This document shows, one piece after another, positions 6,930 to 15,296 of a DNA stretch of 52,147 nucleotides (positions within the stretch are counted from its first letter, which is position 1; each line of letters begins with the position of its first letter). Under the pieces are notes generated by a model. That model ran no database searches, was not told the origin of the DNA, and saw nothing but the letters and a program-made list of their open reading frames with translations. Origin of the DNA: Thermocrinis sp. (lineage in GTDB: Bacteria > Aquificota > Aquificia > Aquificales > Aquificaceae); the NCBI GenBank assembly GCA_009903855.1, contig WYEK01000145.1, positions 1-52,147 of the forward strand. The letters run 5' to 3'. Made by a program: the position numbers and the translations under genes.

Positions 6930-7964
6930 ATGTGCGTCATCGCAGTCAAACCATCTAACGCCGTCCTCACTAAAGAGGACGCCATGCTCATGTGGGAGGC
7001 TAACTCCCACGGGGCAGGTTTTTGCGTGTGGGATGAAAAGTCCCGCACGTGGCAAGCACAAAAGGGCTTCATGTCCTTTGAGGAGCTTTGGAGGGCTATG
7101 GAGCCCTTCACACGGAAGGGTGTCATTTTAGTGGCACACTTCCGTATTGTCTCAAGGGGCAGGGTCTGTCCAGAGCAGACCCATCCCTTTGAGATTGAGG
7201 TGGAAGAGGGAACTGCATACCTCTTCCACAACGGGACCCTTGACATCAGAATAACTCAAGGGTCCTCGGACACTTATGAGTTGGCTTACCAATTGAGCCA
7301 GCTCAGACTCAAAAAGAGGCAGCTTAAGCTGCTTCTAAAGGAGGGTGGCCTCCTTGAAGGGGTCAGGGCACACTCTCGGTTTGCGGTGTGCCTTCCTGAC
7401 GAGGAGGAGCCCTTCCTCGTGGGCCAGTGGGAGGAGGTGAGAGGCCTAAAGGTCTCCAACTCCTACTGGAACTTTGGAAGGACCTACACGGGTCTTTCCA
7501 TAGGTAGGAGGTCTTCCTACTCCTACTATCCTTCCCTCTACTGGGAGGACGAGTGGGAGGAAAGGGAAGCCTCCTTCTGCGGATGCGGTCTTCAAGACCG
7601 CATCATCGTAGAGGTAGGCAAACTCCGCTTTAAGGTAGAGGACGGAGTGGCCTACCCATACTTTGGGAATGAGTCTCCCATGACGGAGGGAGAAATCATT
7701 CCCAGAGAGGACAGCCTGTTCCTTTTGCTGGAGGACGAGCTGTCCTTTGAAATCAGGCCCAGCTACAAATACATGCCAAGCTGGGCTGTAGACCCAGACG
7801 GAGTTGTCTACCGTCTGGACAATGACAGGCTGGTTGCCTACCCTGTGGGCGGAAAACGCCCCAAGTATGTGGCAATCGGCCTGAGGGACAAGGACGTGCT
7901 ATACGTCCTTGATAACACCGCCCTTGCGGTTCCCTACGAAGTTAGGGAGGAAGAGAGATGGTGA
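6930..7964 (+). CDS. Class II glutamine amidotransferase (Ntn hydrolase)
   Basis: With the start at ATG 6930 the protein is 344 residues and begins Met-Cys-Val-Ile-Ala, giving the N-terminal nucleophilic Cys of class II glutaminases once Met is removed. An upstream in-frame GTG (6924) would bury that Cys and lies within the SD region, so I reject it. Family features follow in order: NSHGAGF (substrate loop), AHFRIVSRG with the ensuing HPF, and FHNG. The enzyme should release ammonia or a glutamyl group from glutamine or a gamma-glutamyl amide. Amidoligases of this kind are known to sit beside class II glutaminases and acetyltransferases in phage and bacterial clusters. The C-terminal third has no recognisable domain. 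The coding DNA continues the stem-loop pattern. Confidence 0.85.
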   Translation: MCVIAVKPSNAVLTKEDAMLMWEANSHGAGFCVWDEKSRTWQAQKGFMSFEELWRAMEPFTRKGVILVAHFRIVSRGRVCPEQTHPFEIEVEEGTAYLFHNGTLDIRITQGSSDTYELAYQLSQLRLKKRQLKLLLKEGGLLEGVRAHSRFAVCLPDEEEPFLVGQWEEVRGLKVSNSYWNFGRTYTGLSIGRRSSYSYYPSLYWEDEWEEREASFCGCGLQDRIIVEVGKLRFKVEDGVAYPYFGNESPMTEGEIIPREDSLFLLLEDELSFEIRPSYKYMPSWAVDPDGVVYRLDNDRLVAYPVGGKRPKYVAIGLRDKDVLYVLDNTALAVPYEVREEERW

Positions 7965-8359
7965 GGACCGCAGGGTGGGAAGAAGTAAGGGGGCTTGTTT
8001 ACGCCTCCTTTGAAGAGCAGGGGGTAGGTGGAAGACCTTCCCCTGCTGATGGCTACCTCGTCTACGAGGAAGATGGCGAGGTAGTAGCATGCATAGGGTG
8101 GCGAAGGCTTGGCTGGCTTTATACCGAGATTTGCCACCTGTATGTGATGCCCTCCTATCGTGGAAGAGGCATCGCAAAAATCCTTGTGCGGGAGGCTGTA
8201 AAAGAGCTTCCCGCTAAGGTCTTCTTGGCAACCGTTGTGGAGTGGAACACTCCCTCCCAACGGGTGCTAAGCCACTGCGGCTTTCAGGCCGTGGGAAAGT
8301 GTCCTTCCCCCAGAACGGGAAGGACGCTGGTAGTCTTCACGTATGTGAAGACTGAGTAG
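7958..8359 (+). CDS. GNAT-family N-acetyltransferase
   Basis: This 133-residue protein has the GNAT core. HLYVMPSYRGRGIAKILV contains the acetyl-CoA pyrophosphate-binding R/Q-x-x-G-x-G/A pattern (RGRGIA), and the late strand holds SQRVLSHCGF. It overlaps the glutaminase stop by 7 nt and so is probably translationally coupled. In amidoligase clusters such proteins are thought to acetylate or aminoacyl-transfer onto the peptide or amine product. It is the last gene of the island and has no RNA element of its own. The stems CCTTCCC/GGGAAGG and GTCTTCAC/GTGAAGAC (8333-8352) lie near its end. Confidence 0.85.
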   Translation: MVRTAGWEEVRGLVYASFEEQGVGGRPSPADGYLVYEEDGEVVACIGWRRLGWLYTEICHLYVMPSYRGRGIAKILVREAVKELPAKVFLATVVEWNTPSQRVLSHCGFQAVGKCPSPRTGRTLVVFTYVKTE

Positions 8360-8384
8360 CGGGCTCTTCGCCCGCATTTTCTTT
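8359..8384 (+). terminator. Terminator closing the amidoligase island
   Basis: GCGGGC-tcttc-GCCCGC (8359-8375) followed by ATTTTCTTT starts at the last base of the GNAT stop codon. Confidence 0.8.
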
Positions 8385-8403
8385 AATTAGTTAACTGAGA
8401 AAA

Positions 8404-8445
8404 GGTTAACTAAGTTTTGGACTTGTAATGGATACTTAGTTAACC
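8404..8445. promoter_or_regulatory. 42-bp dyad operator 1 (CsgG-helicase operon)
   Basis: GGTTAACTAAGT, an 18-bp spacer and ACTTAGTTAACC form a perfect inverted repeat of 12-bp arms. The right arm covers the expected -35 position of the promoter whose -10 is at 8459. Confidence 0.85.
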
Positions 8446-8458
8446 AATGGTATTTTGC

Positions 8459-8464
8459 TAAAAT
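8459..8464 (+). promoter_or_regulatory. -10 box for the 8487-15296 operon
   Basis: TAAAAT in the context GCTAAAAT recurs before many genes of the window. The predicted start of transcription is near 8471, giving a short leader with the SD GAGGAGGTG before the ATG at 8487. Confidence 0.6.
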
Positions 8465-8486
8465 AGAGATTTGAGGAGGTGAAGGA

Positions 8487-9257
8487 ATGAAGAAGAGTTT
8501 GGCGGTGTTTTTGGTTTTGGGTGCTGTTGCCCAAGCGGGTGATACCAAGACGGAGGAGAGGCAGATACCAGTGGTGAAGTGTTCTGAGCCTGTGTATTCG
8601 GTGATGGTAATGGAGTTTGATTGCAAGGCATCTGCTTGCCAACAGCCAAATAATCCCAAACTCCTTCCCATATTTGAGGTTCTTACCACAGTAAACGGAG
8701 TGCAAGGGCTGGGCAAGGGAGTATCTACCATGCTAACGAATGCCCTGAAGGCCACCAATTGCTTTAGGATAGTGGATTTGGAGCAATACGAGAAGATGAA
8801 AAAACTGCTTTCCGCAACAGGGCAACAGGTTCAACCTCCCAAAGTGGATTACATGATCAGCGGTTCTATAACTGCTTTGGAGCTTGAACGGAGTGGCGGA
8901 CCTCTCGGTGGTGGAGTTTTCCCACTTTTGGGTGCCATAAGCATCAAAAAGGACAAGGCGGAGCTGGCGGTGGATGTGAATGTGATAAAGCCTGAGACGT
9001 TAGAGGTAGCCTATTCTAAGTCTTTTTCTGCAAACTCAGAGAAGACCTCTTGGAGCCTATTTGGTGCGGGTGCTGGTGGCGGAGGCTTTGGCGGAGCTGG
9101 TTGGAGTATAAGCAAAAACCTTTCCCTTGATATGGTAGCAAGGGATGTGGTGGTTCAGGTGGCGAATGCTTTAGCGGAGACCCTCGCCAAAGACAAAATA
9201 GTAGAAAGACCGAAGCCGCCCAAGGAGGAGGAGAAAGAAGAAAAGGAAAATGAATGA
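8487..9257 (+). CDS. CsgG-like exported protein
   Basis: This 256-residue protein has a cleavable-type signal (MKKSLAVFLVLGAVAQA) but no lipobox Cys directly after it. The body resembles the CsgG/HfaB/LpoB fold family: GVSTMLTNALKATNCFRIVDLEQ corresponds to the CsgG helix-strand unit, and DYMISGSITALE to the following strand. CsgG forms an outer-membrane secretion pore, and relatives act as periplasmic activators. A Gly-rich segment (about residues 192-205) and a Lys/Glu/Pro-rich tail follow. It is the first gene of the operon and shares an ATGA overlap with the helicase, which is odd for an otherwise cytoplasmic DNA-processing operon. Confidence 0.65.
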   Translation: MKKSLAVFLVLGAVAQAGDTKTEERQIPVVKCSEPVYSVMVMEFDCKASACQQPNNPKLLPIFEVLTTVNGVQGLGKGVSTMLTNALKATNCFRIVDLEQYEKMKKLLSATGQQVQPPKVDYMISGSITALELERSGGPLGGGVFPLLGAISIKKDKAELAVDVNVIKPETLEVAYSKSFSANSEKTSWSLFGAGAGGGGFGGAGWSISKNLSLDMVARDVVVQVANALAETLAKDKIVERPKPPKEEEKEEKENE

Positions 9258-10843
9258 AAGTAAAGGAAGCTATCTTTGTCCCTACCAATCTGTATGGCAA
9301 AGAAATAAACCCTCTTCCGTGGCAGATAGAGGCAGGGCAACATGACAACCTCATCATCGTCGCCCCCACAGGTGCGGGCAAAAGCGTAGCAAGTTATATC
9401 TGGGCTGGGCAAAAACCTGCTAAGAGAATAATCTTCACTGCACCCACAAAGTCCCTTTCAAACGAAAGGTGGCTGGAACTCAAAAGGGCTGGGCTTGATG
9501 TGGGGCTTTTAACGGGAGATGTGAGACTAAACGAAAAGGCAAAGGTTCTTTGTATGACGCAGGAGATATACACCTCGGAGTTTGCAAAGCTTCCCGACCA
9601 GAGGGTAATCATAGATGAGGTCCATTACATGTTTCAAGACCCAGACAGATCCCGAGCATACGCTTTAGGCATCAAAAGAACCCATCCCAGTTCTTACCTT
9701 TTACTTCTTTCTGCCACCATCACCGACAAGGGCATAGAGATTTTGAAACTGCTAAGTGGAAGAGAGATGCATGTTATCAAGGTCAAGAGCCGTCCTGTGA
9801 AGATAGAGTTTGTGCATACTCCTTTGCAACTTGGGAAATCGCTTTTGGACTATCTCCCAGCCATATTCTTTGTCTTTAGCAGGTCTTTGGCGGTAGAGAT
9901 TGTGCAGAGGTTGAAAAAACTGTTTAGGTCTTTAAAGGCGGTGCCCACAAAGGAGGAGTGGGAGAGGGCAAAGGAGATTGCCAAAAGGCTGAACATAACA
10001 AACACATTCCTTTTATCCGCAGCAAAGCATGGAGTTGGGCTTTACTTTGGAGACATGAGATACAAGGAGAGGGTCTTTGTGGAGATGCTTTTCAGAAGCC
10101 AGCTTATAAAGGCGGTGGTGTCTTCAGATGCGTTGGCGGTGGGAGTGAATTTCCCAGCCAAAAGCGTTGTGTTTTGTCAGCTAACAAAGGCAGGAAGACC
10201 TCTTACCAAGCGGGAGTTTTTGCAGATGGCGGGAAGGGCAGGGCGTCCTGGGCTATGGGACATAGGCTATGTGGGATATCTGGCGGGAAAAGGAATGAAG
10301 GATGCGTTCAATAGACTAATTGCCAGCCCACTGGAGGAGGAGGTTCTCTACATCCAGCCAAACCTAAAGGGAGTGCTAAGGGAGTTGGAGTATGAGGAAC
10401 TCTGGGACGACAGTGCGGTGGAGGCAGTCTGTGAAGAGGAGGCGGAGCTGGTAGAAGAGCTGTCGCTTAAAACCCTCAAAAAGGGAGTAGTGAAAGAAAA
10501 GCTTATGGACGATGTGCGGATGCTTAGGTATTTTCTTATCCGCACAAAAGATAGCCAGAAGGTTTATGAGGTTTTGCGGGACATCTACTTTGAGGAGTTT
10601 TCCATGCCAGTAAATTTTGCCCTTGCCCAAAAGCTTGCAAAAAGAAATCAGATAGATGCCTTGCAGGCCTTTGGAGAACTCAAGGAGAAGGGAACTCAAA
10701 GGGAGAAGCTTCAGTTTTTGAAGTTCTTCATGCTTATTCGTGAGAAGTATGAGGTTGTAAACCTTGTGGAGTTTATAGACAGAATACGCAAAGAGGATGA
10801 GTTTGTGCTAAATCCAGAACTGCTTTTGTCTGTTGAAAACTAA
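9254..10843 (+). CDS. Superfamily 2 helicase, Ski2/Hel308-like
   Basis: This 529-residue protein carries the SF2 motifs: Walker A APTGAGKS (37-44), TAPTKSLSNERW (Ia, about 62-73), DEVH (121-124), LSATIT (III, about 154-159), a motif V region with ALAVGVNFPAK, and QMAGRAGRPG (VI, about 338-347). The order and the GVNFPAK/AGRAGRPG pair are typical of Ski2-like helicases. It lacks the long C-terminal ratchet of Hel308, so it may be a minimal motor. ATGA coupling to the upstream gene and the following DruA-like gene place it in a multi-protein DNA-processing or defence operon. It plausibly unwinds DNA for the NurA/HerA pair. Confidence 0.85.
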   Translation: MKVKEAIFVPTNLYGKEINPLPWQIEAGQHDNLIIVAPTGAGKSVASYIWAGQKPAKRIIFTAPTKSLSNERWLELKRAGLDVGLLTGDVRLNEKAKVLCMTQEIYTSEFAKLPDQRVIIDEVHYMFQDPDRSRAYALGIKRTHPSSYLLLLSATITDKGIEILKLLSGREMHVIKVKSRPVKIEFVHTPLQLGKSLLDYLPAIFFVFSRSLAVEIVQRLKKLFRSLKAVPTKEEWERAKEIAKRLNITNTFLLSAAKHGVGLYFGDMRYKERVFVEMLFRSQLIKAVVSSDALAVGVNFPAKSVVFCQLTKAGRPLTKREFLQMAGRAGRPGLWDIGYVGYLAGKGMKDAFNRLIASPLEEEVLYIQPNLKGVLRELEYEELWDDSAVEAVCEEEAELVEELSLKTLKKGVVKEKLMDDVRMLRYFLIRTKDSQKVYEVLRDIYFEEFSMPVNFALAQKLAKRNQIDALQAFGELKEKGTQREKLQFLKFFMLIREKYEVVNLVEFIDRIRKEDEFVLNPELLLSVEN

Positions 10844-10846
10844 AAT
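10841..10846 (+). promoter_or_regulatory. Internal leaderless -10 box before the DruA-like gene
   Basis: TAAAAT overlaps the helicase stop codon (TAA 10841-10843) and lies 7 nt before ATG 10854, the same geometry as the other leaderless starts. Confidence 0.45.
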
Positions 10847-10853
10847 AAACTCT

Positions 10854-11843
10854 ATGCTTGCGGAGGAGATTGAAAAACTTTTAAAGTTTTTGCGGGAAAA
10901 CCCAAGAGAATACATGAAAAAGATTGCCAAAGAGAAAAATCCGCCATTCAATCCAAAGTATGAAAAGTATTTCGCAAAAAAGGAGGAGATAGACCCTACA
11001 AAGATTGAGTTTGAACTTGAAACGGTTAGCGACAAAGTCTCTTCTGAAATATTCAGAAGCGGGTTGAGTTTTTGGAGTGTTCCCATTTCTTCAGGTTATG
11101 GGAGGCGTATGAGATTTATTGTGTGGGACAAAACCCATGGCAAGGTTTTTGGCATCTTTGGGCTTTGCGACCCACTCATTGGGCTGAAGGTAAGGGATGA
11201 CTACATTGGCTGGAGTAAAAAGCAGAGGGAGGAGAGGCTTTATAACATGATGAGTGCCTATGTGCTTGGTGCAGTCCCTCCCTACAACGAACTCTTTGGT
11301 GCCAAGCTGGTGGCGTTGGCGGTGGGCTGCAAGGAGGTATGTCAGGCTTTTGAGGAAAAATACAAGGGCAAGAAAACCATAATAAGAGGTAGGACACCAC
11401 TTGCCAAGCTTGTGGCGGTGGATACGATGGCCTTTTTTGGCAAAAGTCTAATTTACGAGGGGCTTCCTGAGTGGCAATTTTTGGGCTATACAAAAGGACT
11501 GACGCATATACACCTAAACGGGCTTTGGGAGAGATGTTTGGAGTTGGCAAAGGAGATGAACGCAAGGAGTTTAGAGAGAAACAAGTTTGGGCATGGGCCT
11601 AACTGGAAGTTTAGGGTTTTAAACGAAGTTTTCTCTCGTCTTGGGATATCGGAGGAGTATTATGACACGGGGATAAAAAAAGGCTATTACTTTAGACCGC
11701 TAACGCTGGAGTGGAGGGAGTTTTTGAAGGGAGAGACAGACCAGCTTACCTATGTGAATAAGTCCTTTGAGGAGTATGTGGAATTTTGGAAAAATAAATA
11801 TTTGAGAAGGGGGTTAAAAAAATGGAATGGGAAGGCTTTTTAG
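10854..11843 (+). CDS. DruA-family protein (DUF4338)
   Basis: This 329-residue protein matches the DUF4338/DruA family by several conserved blocks: GYGRRMRFIVWD, IFGLCDPLIGLKVRDDYIGW, AYVLGAVPPYNELFGAKLVAL, GKSLIYEG, FLGYTKGLTHIHL and NKFGHGPNWKFRVL. DruA is a component of the Druantia anti-phage system, where it is paired with a large helicase (DruE). Here the partner would be the smaller Ski2-like helicase just upstream. I start it at ATG 10854, behind an in-frame TTG at 10833, because a leaderless -10 box precedes it. Its end overlaps the NurA gene by 22 nt. Its biochemical activity is not established to my knowledge. Confidence 0.8.
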   Translation: MLAEEIEKLLKFLRENPREYMKKIAKEKNPPFNPKYEKYFAKKEEIDPTKIEFELETVSDKVSSEIFRSGLSFWSVPISSGYGRRMRFIVWDKTHGKVFGIFGLCDPLIGLKVRDDYIGWSKKQREERLYNMMSAYVLGAVPPYNELFGAKLVALAVGCKEVCQAFEEKYKGKKTIIRGRTPLAKLVAVDTMAFFGKSLIYEGLPEWQFLGYTKGLTHIHLNGLWERCLELAKEMNARSLERNKFGHGPNWKFRVLNEVFSRLGISEEYYDTGIKKGYYFRPLTLEWREFLKGETDQLTYVNKSFEEYVEFWKNKYLRRGLKKWNGKAF

Positions 11844-12805
11844 AGGGCTATAAGAGGGTGGAGGACTTTAACATTCAAAGGGAGAAGCTTTTGGAGGAAC
11901 TTAGAAGAAGGAAAAAGGAGTTGAGGGAGGAGGTCCAGAGGATAACTCCCATAAGGAAGGCAAAGGAGGGAAGTTATCTTTCCATAGCGGCTGTGGATTC
12001 GGCTTTTGATGAGTTGTTTGGAGATGATTGGGGGAGGAGACTGTATGCGGTTTGTGTGGCGGGTGCGGCCTTTGTGCCCAGAGAAAACTCTCTTGAAAAG
12101 AGGGAAAAGGAACCTGAGCTTACTTTTGATGAGTGTGTTTTGAATTACGATGAGGAGGATGATTATTCAAGAGTTTTGAAGGGGCTTGCTATTGCAAAGG
12201 AGATAGAGAGGGCAAGGGAGTGGTTTTCTGAAATGGATTTAGTGGTATTAGACGGGTCGGCTAAAAGCGTGGTGATATCTATCAATCAAGGGATGACTGT
12301 AAAGGACCTTGAAAGGAGCAAGATGGGAAGGGAACTCAAGGCTATGTATAAAGATACTCTGCGGTCTTTGTATAACCTTCTTAACTGGGGCAAGCTTCTT
12401 TTTATTCCCAAGCGGTCTGGAGAGATGTTATTGGCGGACAAGATTACCTCTTCACCGCTTAACAACGACTTTGCTTTGCTTTCTGTGATTTTAGAAGAAG
12501 GGGAGTATGTAGCTTTAAGGGTTCCAATTTGGCAATACAATCTTCCGAAGGAGGGAGTTGAAGAACTTCTGCCAAAGCTTTTTGACCTTTTGAACCATTT
12601 GAGGGTGATATATTTCAAGGCTCCATCTGGGAGGATTATAAAAGTGGAAACCCGTCAGCCCTCACCTGTATCAGCTATTGAAGACTTTTTCGTTTTGGAG
12701 GGGGAAAATATGCTTACCTACTATGCGGACAGGTCTGCAAAGTTTCATTTAACAAACTTAAAAGATTATGCAAAGAAAGTCAACCCTTGGAGGTATAGAC
12801 TATGA
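11822..12805 (+). CDS. nurA: NurA-like 5'-3' nuclease
   Basis: This 327-residue protein fits the NurA domain. AAVDSAF holds the first metal-binding Asp (D59), VVLDGSAKS the second (D144), and FIPKRSGEML a conserved Lys (K197), with LADKITSSPL in the next block. NurA works with HerA to resect or degrade DNA ends, and the two genes here overlap by ATGA. An N-terminal charged coiled coil (about 10-42) is typical. The start is ATG 11822 after GGGGGTTAAAAAA. An alternative is a diverged RNase H-like nuclease, but adjacency to HerA makes NurA the best reading. Confidence 0.8.
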   Translation: MEWEGFLEGYKRVEDFNIQREKLLEELRRRKKELREEVQRITPIRKAKEGSYLSIAAVDSAFDELFGDDWGRRLYAVCVAGAAFVPRENSLEKREKEPELTFDECVLNYDEEDDYSRVLKGLAIAKEIERAREWFSEMDLVVLDGSAKSVVISINQGMTVKDLERSKMGRELKAMYKDTLRSLYNLLNWGKLLFIPKRSGEMLLADKITSSPLNNDFALLSVILEEGEYVALRVPIWQYNLPKEGVEELLPKLFDLLNHLRVIYFKAPSGRIIKVETRQPSPVSAIEDFFVLEGENMLTYYADRSAKFHLTNLKDYAKKVNPWRYRL

Positions 12806-14508
12806 AGGGAATAGTTTTTGGAGAAATCCGTCCTTTTCGTGTCCAAGCACTTTTAAAGGAGTATCAGGAAGGAGAGGCAGTTTTAGGCAGGCTTGTGCAA
12901 ATCAAAAACGGAGACAAGCTAATTATTGGCAGGGTTGTGGATTTTCACAGACTTTCTGACCTTCTCAAGGATTACGACCAAGCCAAACTCTTTGACAAGA
13001 GAAAAGAGTCTGCAGTAGCAAGAGAACTTCTAAGCTTCCGTGAGGGAATTGTGTTGGAAATAGACCTGATTACTGCCTTAAGTGGAAATACAAGGGTGCC
13101 CTTGAACTTCCCTGTGAAGCTACTTTCTGAAGTGGAATTTCTTGAAGAATTTCCCTTTGAACGCAATGCCCACACGGGCTATTTAGGACACTTCTGGGGC
13201 ACCAACATAAAGGCACCTCTTATCTTGCAGGACTTTCAAACGCTAAAAGAGGCCTATCACTTTTTTGTGGCTGGGCAAACGGGCTCTGGAAAATCTACCC
13301 TTGTTCAAATGCTTTTAGCTCTTTACAACAAGCTAAACCCGAGAATGAACTTTTTGATTTTAGACACCGTTGGGGAATTTACCGCCAGCTTTAAGGGAGA
13401 GAGGGAACTGTTTTTGCATCTAAAGGATGTGTGGTGGCGTGAAGGGTGGGAGGTATACACACCCCCTGAAAATCTGGCTTTGGAGGGATGGGAACTTTTC
13501 AAAGAACTCTGTTTGGATTATGAGATTATGAAGCACTTAGACGTTCCAGTCAAAAGCGTGGATAATGCAAAAGGCGGTGTAGATTATCTTGTGATAAAAC
13601 TCATTGAGGAAGCAAGAAAACAGGAGGAGGGAACGCTGGCTAACCTCTTTCAGCCTAAGCGCAAAGAGCAAATTACAACAGGAAACCTAACCGACGAAAT
13701 AGTTAAGAAAGTGGTTTCTAACTTGGAAAACGATGATGAATTTGTGAAAAGCATATACAAAAGGGATGACAAGGCCAGAGAGAGGGTAAAAGCTGCCCTT
13801 AAAACTCCAGACAAAATTAGCAAATTCCTAAAAGCCCTGCAAGAAATCGTAAAGCTTTTCACTGTGGCAGGCACGAACAAAAAGACAATCAGAGAAGTTG
13901 TTGGTGGCTTTTTAGAGTCTGCTTTGGAAGGGTCTTTAGGCAAGTGTGTAGTTTTGGACTTTACCCTCTACAAAGCGGGCGGGAACCTCCTGGGCTTGCG
14001 GTCTAAGTATGTAAGGGAAACCTTGAGATGGCTTTACAATGCAGGGATAGACCTCTATCGCAAAAGCGGAAATCTAAACCTCAACACCCTTGTGGTTTTA
14101 GAAGAAGCCCACAACTATGTTCCAAAGAGGATTGAGGAAAAGGAAACCAGCACCCTTTCCGATGAGATAGTCAAATACTTTATTGAAACCAGAAAGTTCG
14201 GCATTGGCTGGATGTGTATCACCACCCGCCCATCAAACGTAAGGAGAGAAGTCTTTGACCACTCAAGGGTCAAGTTCATTGGCATGGGTCTCACAAGCGG
14301 ACCTGATGCAGAACTGCTAAAGGAAGCCTTCGGTCCAGAGTTTCTAAACACCTACAGACTGTTCCCAGACCCTTCAGACCCACTATCTCCCAAAAAGGAA
14401 GTCTGCTTTGCCATCTCAGGCCCCATTACCATCCTCTCCAGACAAAGCCCAGAGTTTATAACCGTCTTTAACAGCAAGGAGGACTTCCTAAAAGCAAACT
14501 GGGAATGA
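12802..14508 (+). CDS. herA: HerA-type hexameric ATPase/translocase
   Basis: This 568-residue protein has an N-terminal HAS-barrel-like segment, Walker A GQTGSGKST (158-166), FLILDTVGEF, Walker B with LVVLEEAHNY (about 431-440) and the sensor region ITTRPSNVRREVF. A long insertion (about 200-400) separates the Walker boxes. HerA is a DNA translocase that docks onto NurA. Several bacterial anti-phage systems use HerA with a nuclease or effector. ATGA overlaps on both sides indicate tight co-expression with the nuclease and the methylase. Confidence 0.85.
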   Translation: MKGIVFGEIRPFRVQALLKEYQEGEAVLGRLVQIKNGDKLIIGRVVDFHRLSDLLKDYDQAKLFDKRKESAVARELLSFREGIVLEIDLITALSGNTRVPLNFPVKLLSEVEFLEEFPFERNAHTGYLGHFWGTNIKAPLILQDFQTLKEAYHFFVAGQTGSGKSTLVQMLLALYNKLNPRMNFLILDTVGEFTASFKGERELFLHLKDVWWREGWEVYTPPENLALEGWELFKELCLDYEIMKHLDVPVKSVDNAKGGVDYLVIKLIEEARKQEEGTLANLFQPKRKEQITTGNLTDEIVKKVVSNLENDDEFVKSIYKRDDKARERVKAALKTPDKISKFLKALQEIVKLFTVAGTNKKTIREVVGGFLESALEGSLGKCVVLDFTLYKAGGNLLGLRSKYVRETLRWLYNAGIDLYRKSGNLNLNTLVVLEEAHNYVPKRIEEKETSTLSDEIVKYFIETRKFGIGWMCITTRPSNVRREVFDHSRVKFIGMGLTSGPDAELLKEAFGPEFLNTYRLFPDPSDPLSPKKEVCFAISGPITILSRQSPEFITVFNSKEDFLKANWE

Positions 14509-15296
14509 TAAAAAGCATCCTCCGATACCCGGGCGGAAAGTCAAAGGTAGCCCAAAAGCTTATCTCCCTCATCCCTCCCAACATCAAAGAATTCAGAGAA
14601 CCCATGGTGGGAGGAGGGTCCGTGGCTTTAGCAGTCAAGCAGACCCTTCCACATGTGCGTGTGTGGATAAACGATTTAAGCTACGACCTTGTATGCTTTT
14701 GGAAAACCTTGCGGGACAATCCAGAGGAACTAATCAGGGAACTCAAACGGATAAAATCTGTGTATAAAGATGGGAAGAAACTTTTTGAGGACTTCTCTTC
14801 CCAAGAGGGAGGAGATGAGTTTGAAAGGGCAGTAAGGTTCTTTGTGTTAAACAGGATTAGCTTTTCTGGAACTACCTACTCGGGAGGCTTCTCCCAGCAG
14901 GCTTTTGAGAGAACGTTTACAGAAAGCAGTATTGAACGGCTAAGGAAGGCATCAGAAATAATCAAGGACTTCAAAATAACGCATGGAGATTATGAAAGTC
15001 TTTTGTTTGAAAAGGGAGAGGGCGTATTTATCTTTTTAGACCCGCCCTACTACAGCACCGCCAACTCAAGGCTTTATGGAAAAAGAGGAGACCTCCACAC
15101 CAGCTTTGACCATCAAAGGTTTGCAAAGAATATGCAAAAATGCCCACATCTTTGGCTTATAACCTACGACGACTGCAAAGAAGTGAGAAGGCTTTTTAGC
15201 TTTGCAAACATCTACAGCTGGGAACTTCAATACGGAATGACCGCAAAGAAGGGTAAGGAAATCTTGATTTCCAACTTCCCACTCAAAGGCGGTTAA
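14505..15296 (+). CDS. D12-class N6-adenine DNA methyltransferase
   Basis: This 263-residue protein has the Dam/DpnM layout: RYPGGKSKVAQKL at the N-terminus (AdoMet-binding), FREPMVGGGSVAL, WINDLSYDL and the catalytic FLDPPYYS (DPPY 179-182), with a target-recognition segment between. The likely target is a short palindrome such as GATC, though the specificity cannot be read. In this operon it could mark self DNA for the HerA-NurA/helicase machinery, or protect the element during transfer. It starts inside the HerA stop (ATGA), and its TAA lies inside dyad 2a. Confidence 0.88.
   Translation: MIKSILRYPGGKSKVAQKLISLIPPNIKEFREPMVGGGSVALAVKQTLPHVRVWINDLSYDLVCFWKTLRDNPEELIRELKRIKSVYKDGKKLFEDFSSQEGGDEFERAVRFFVLNRISFSGTTYSGGFSQQAFERTFTESSIERLRKASEIIKDFKITHGDYESLLFEKGEGVFIFLDPPYYSTANSRLYGKRGDLHTSFDHQRFAKNMQKCPHLWLITYDDCKEVRRLFSFANIYSWELQYGMTAKKGKEILISNFPLKGG

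Noticed and set aside
9254..14508. A standard Druantia system
   Set aside because: Only the DruA-family protein matches. The helicase is far shorter than DruE and the other partners are NurA, HerA and a methylase.
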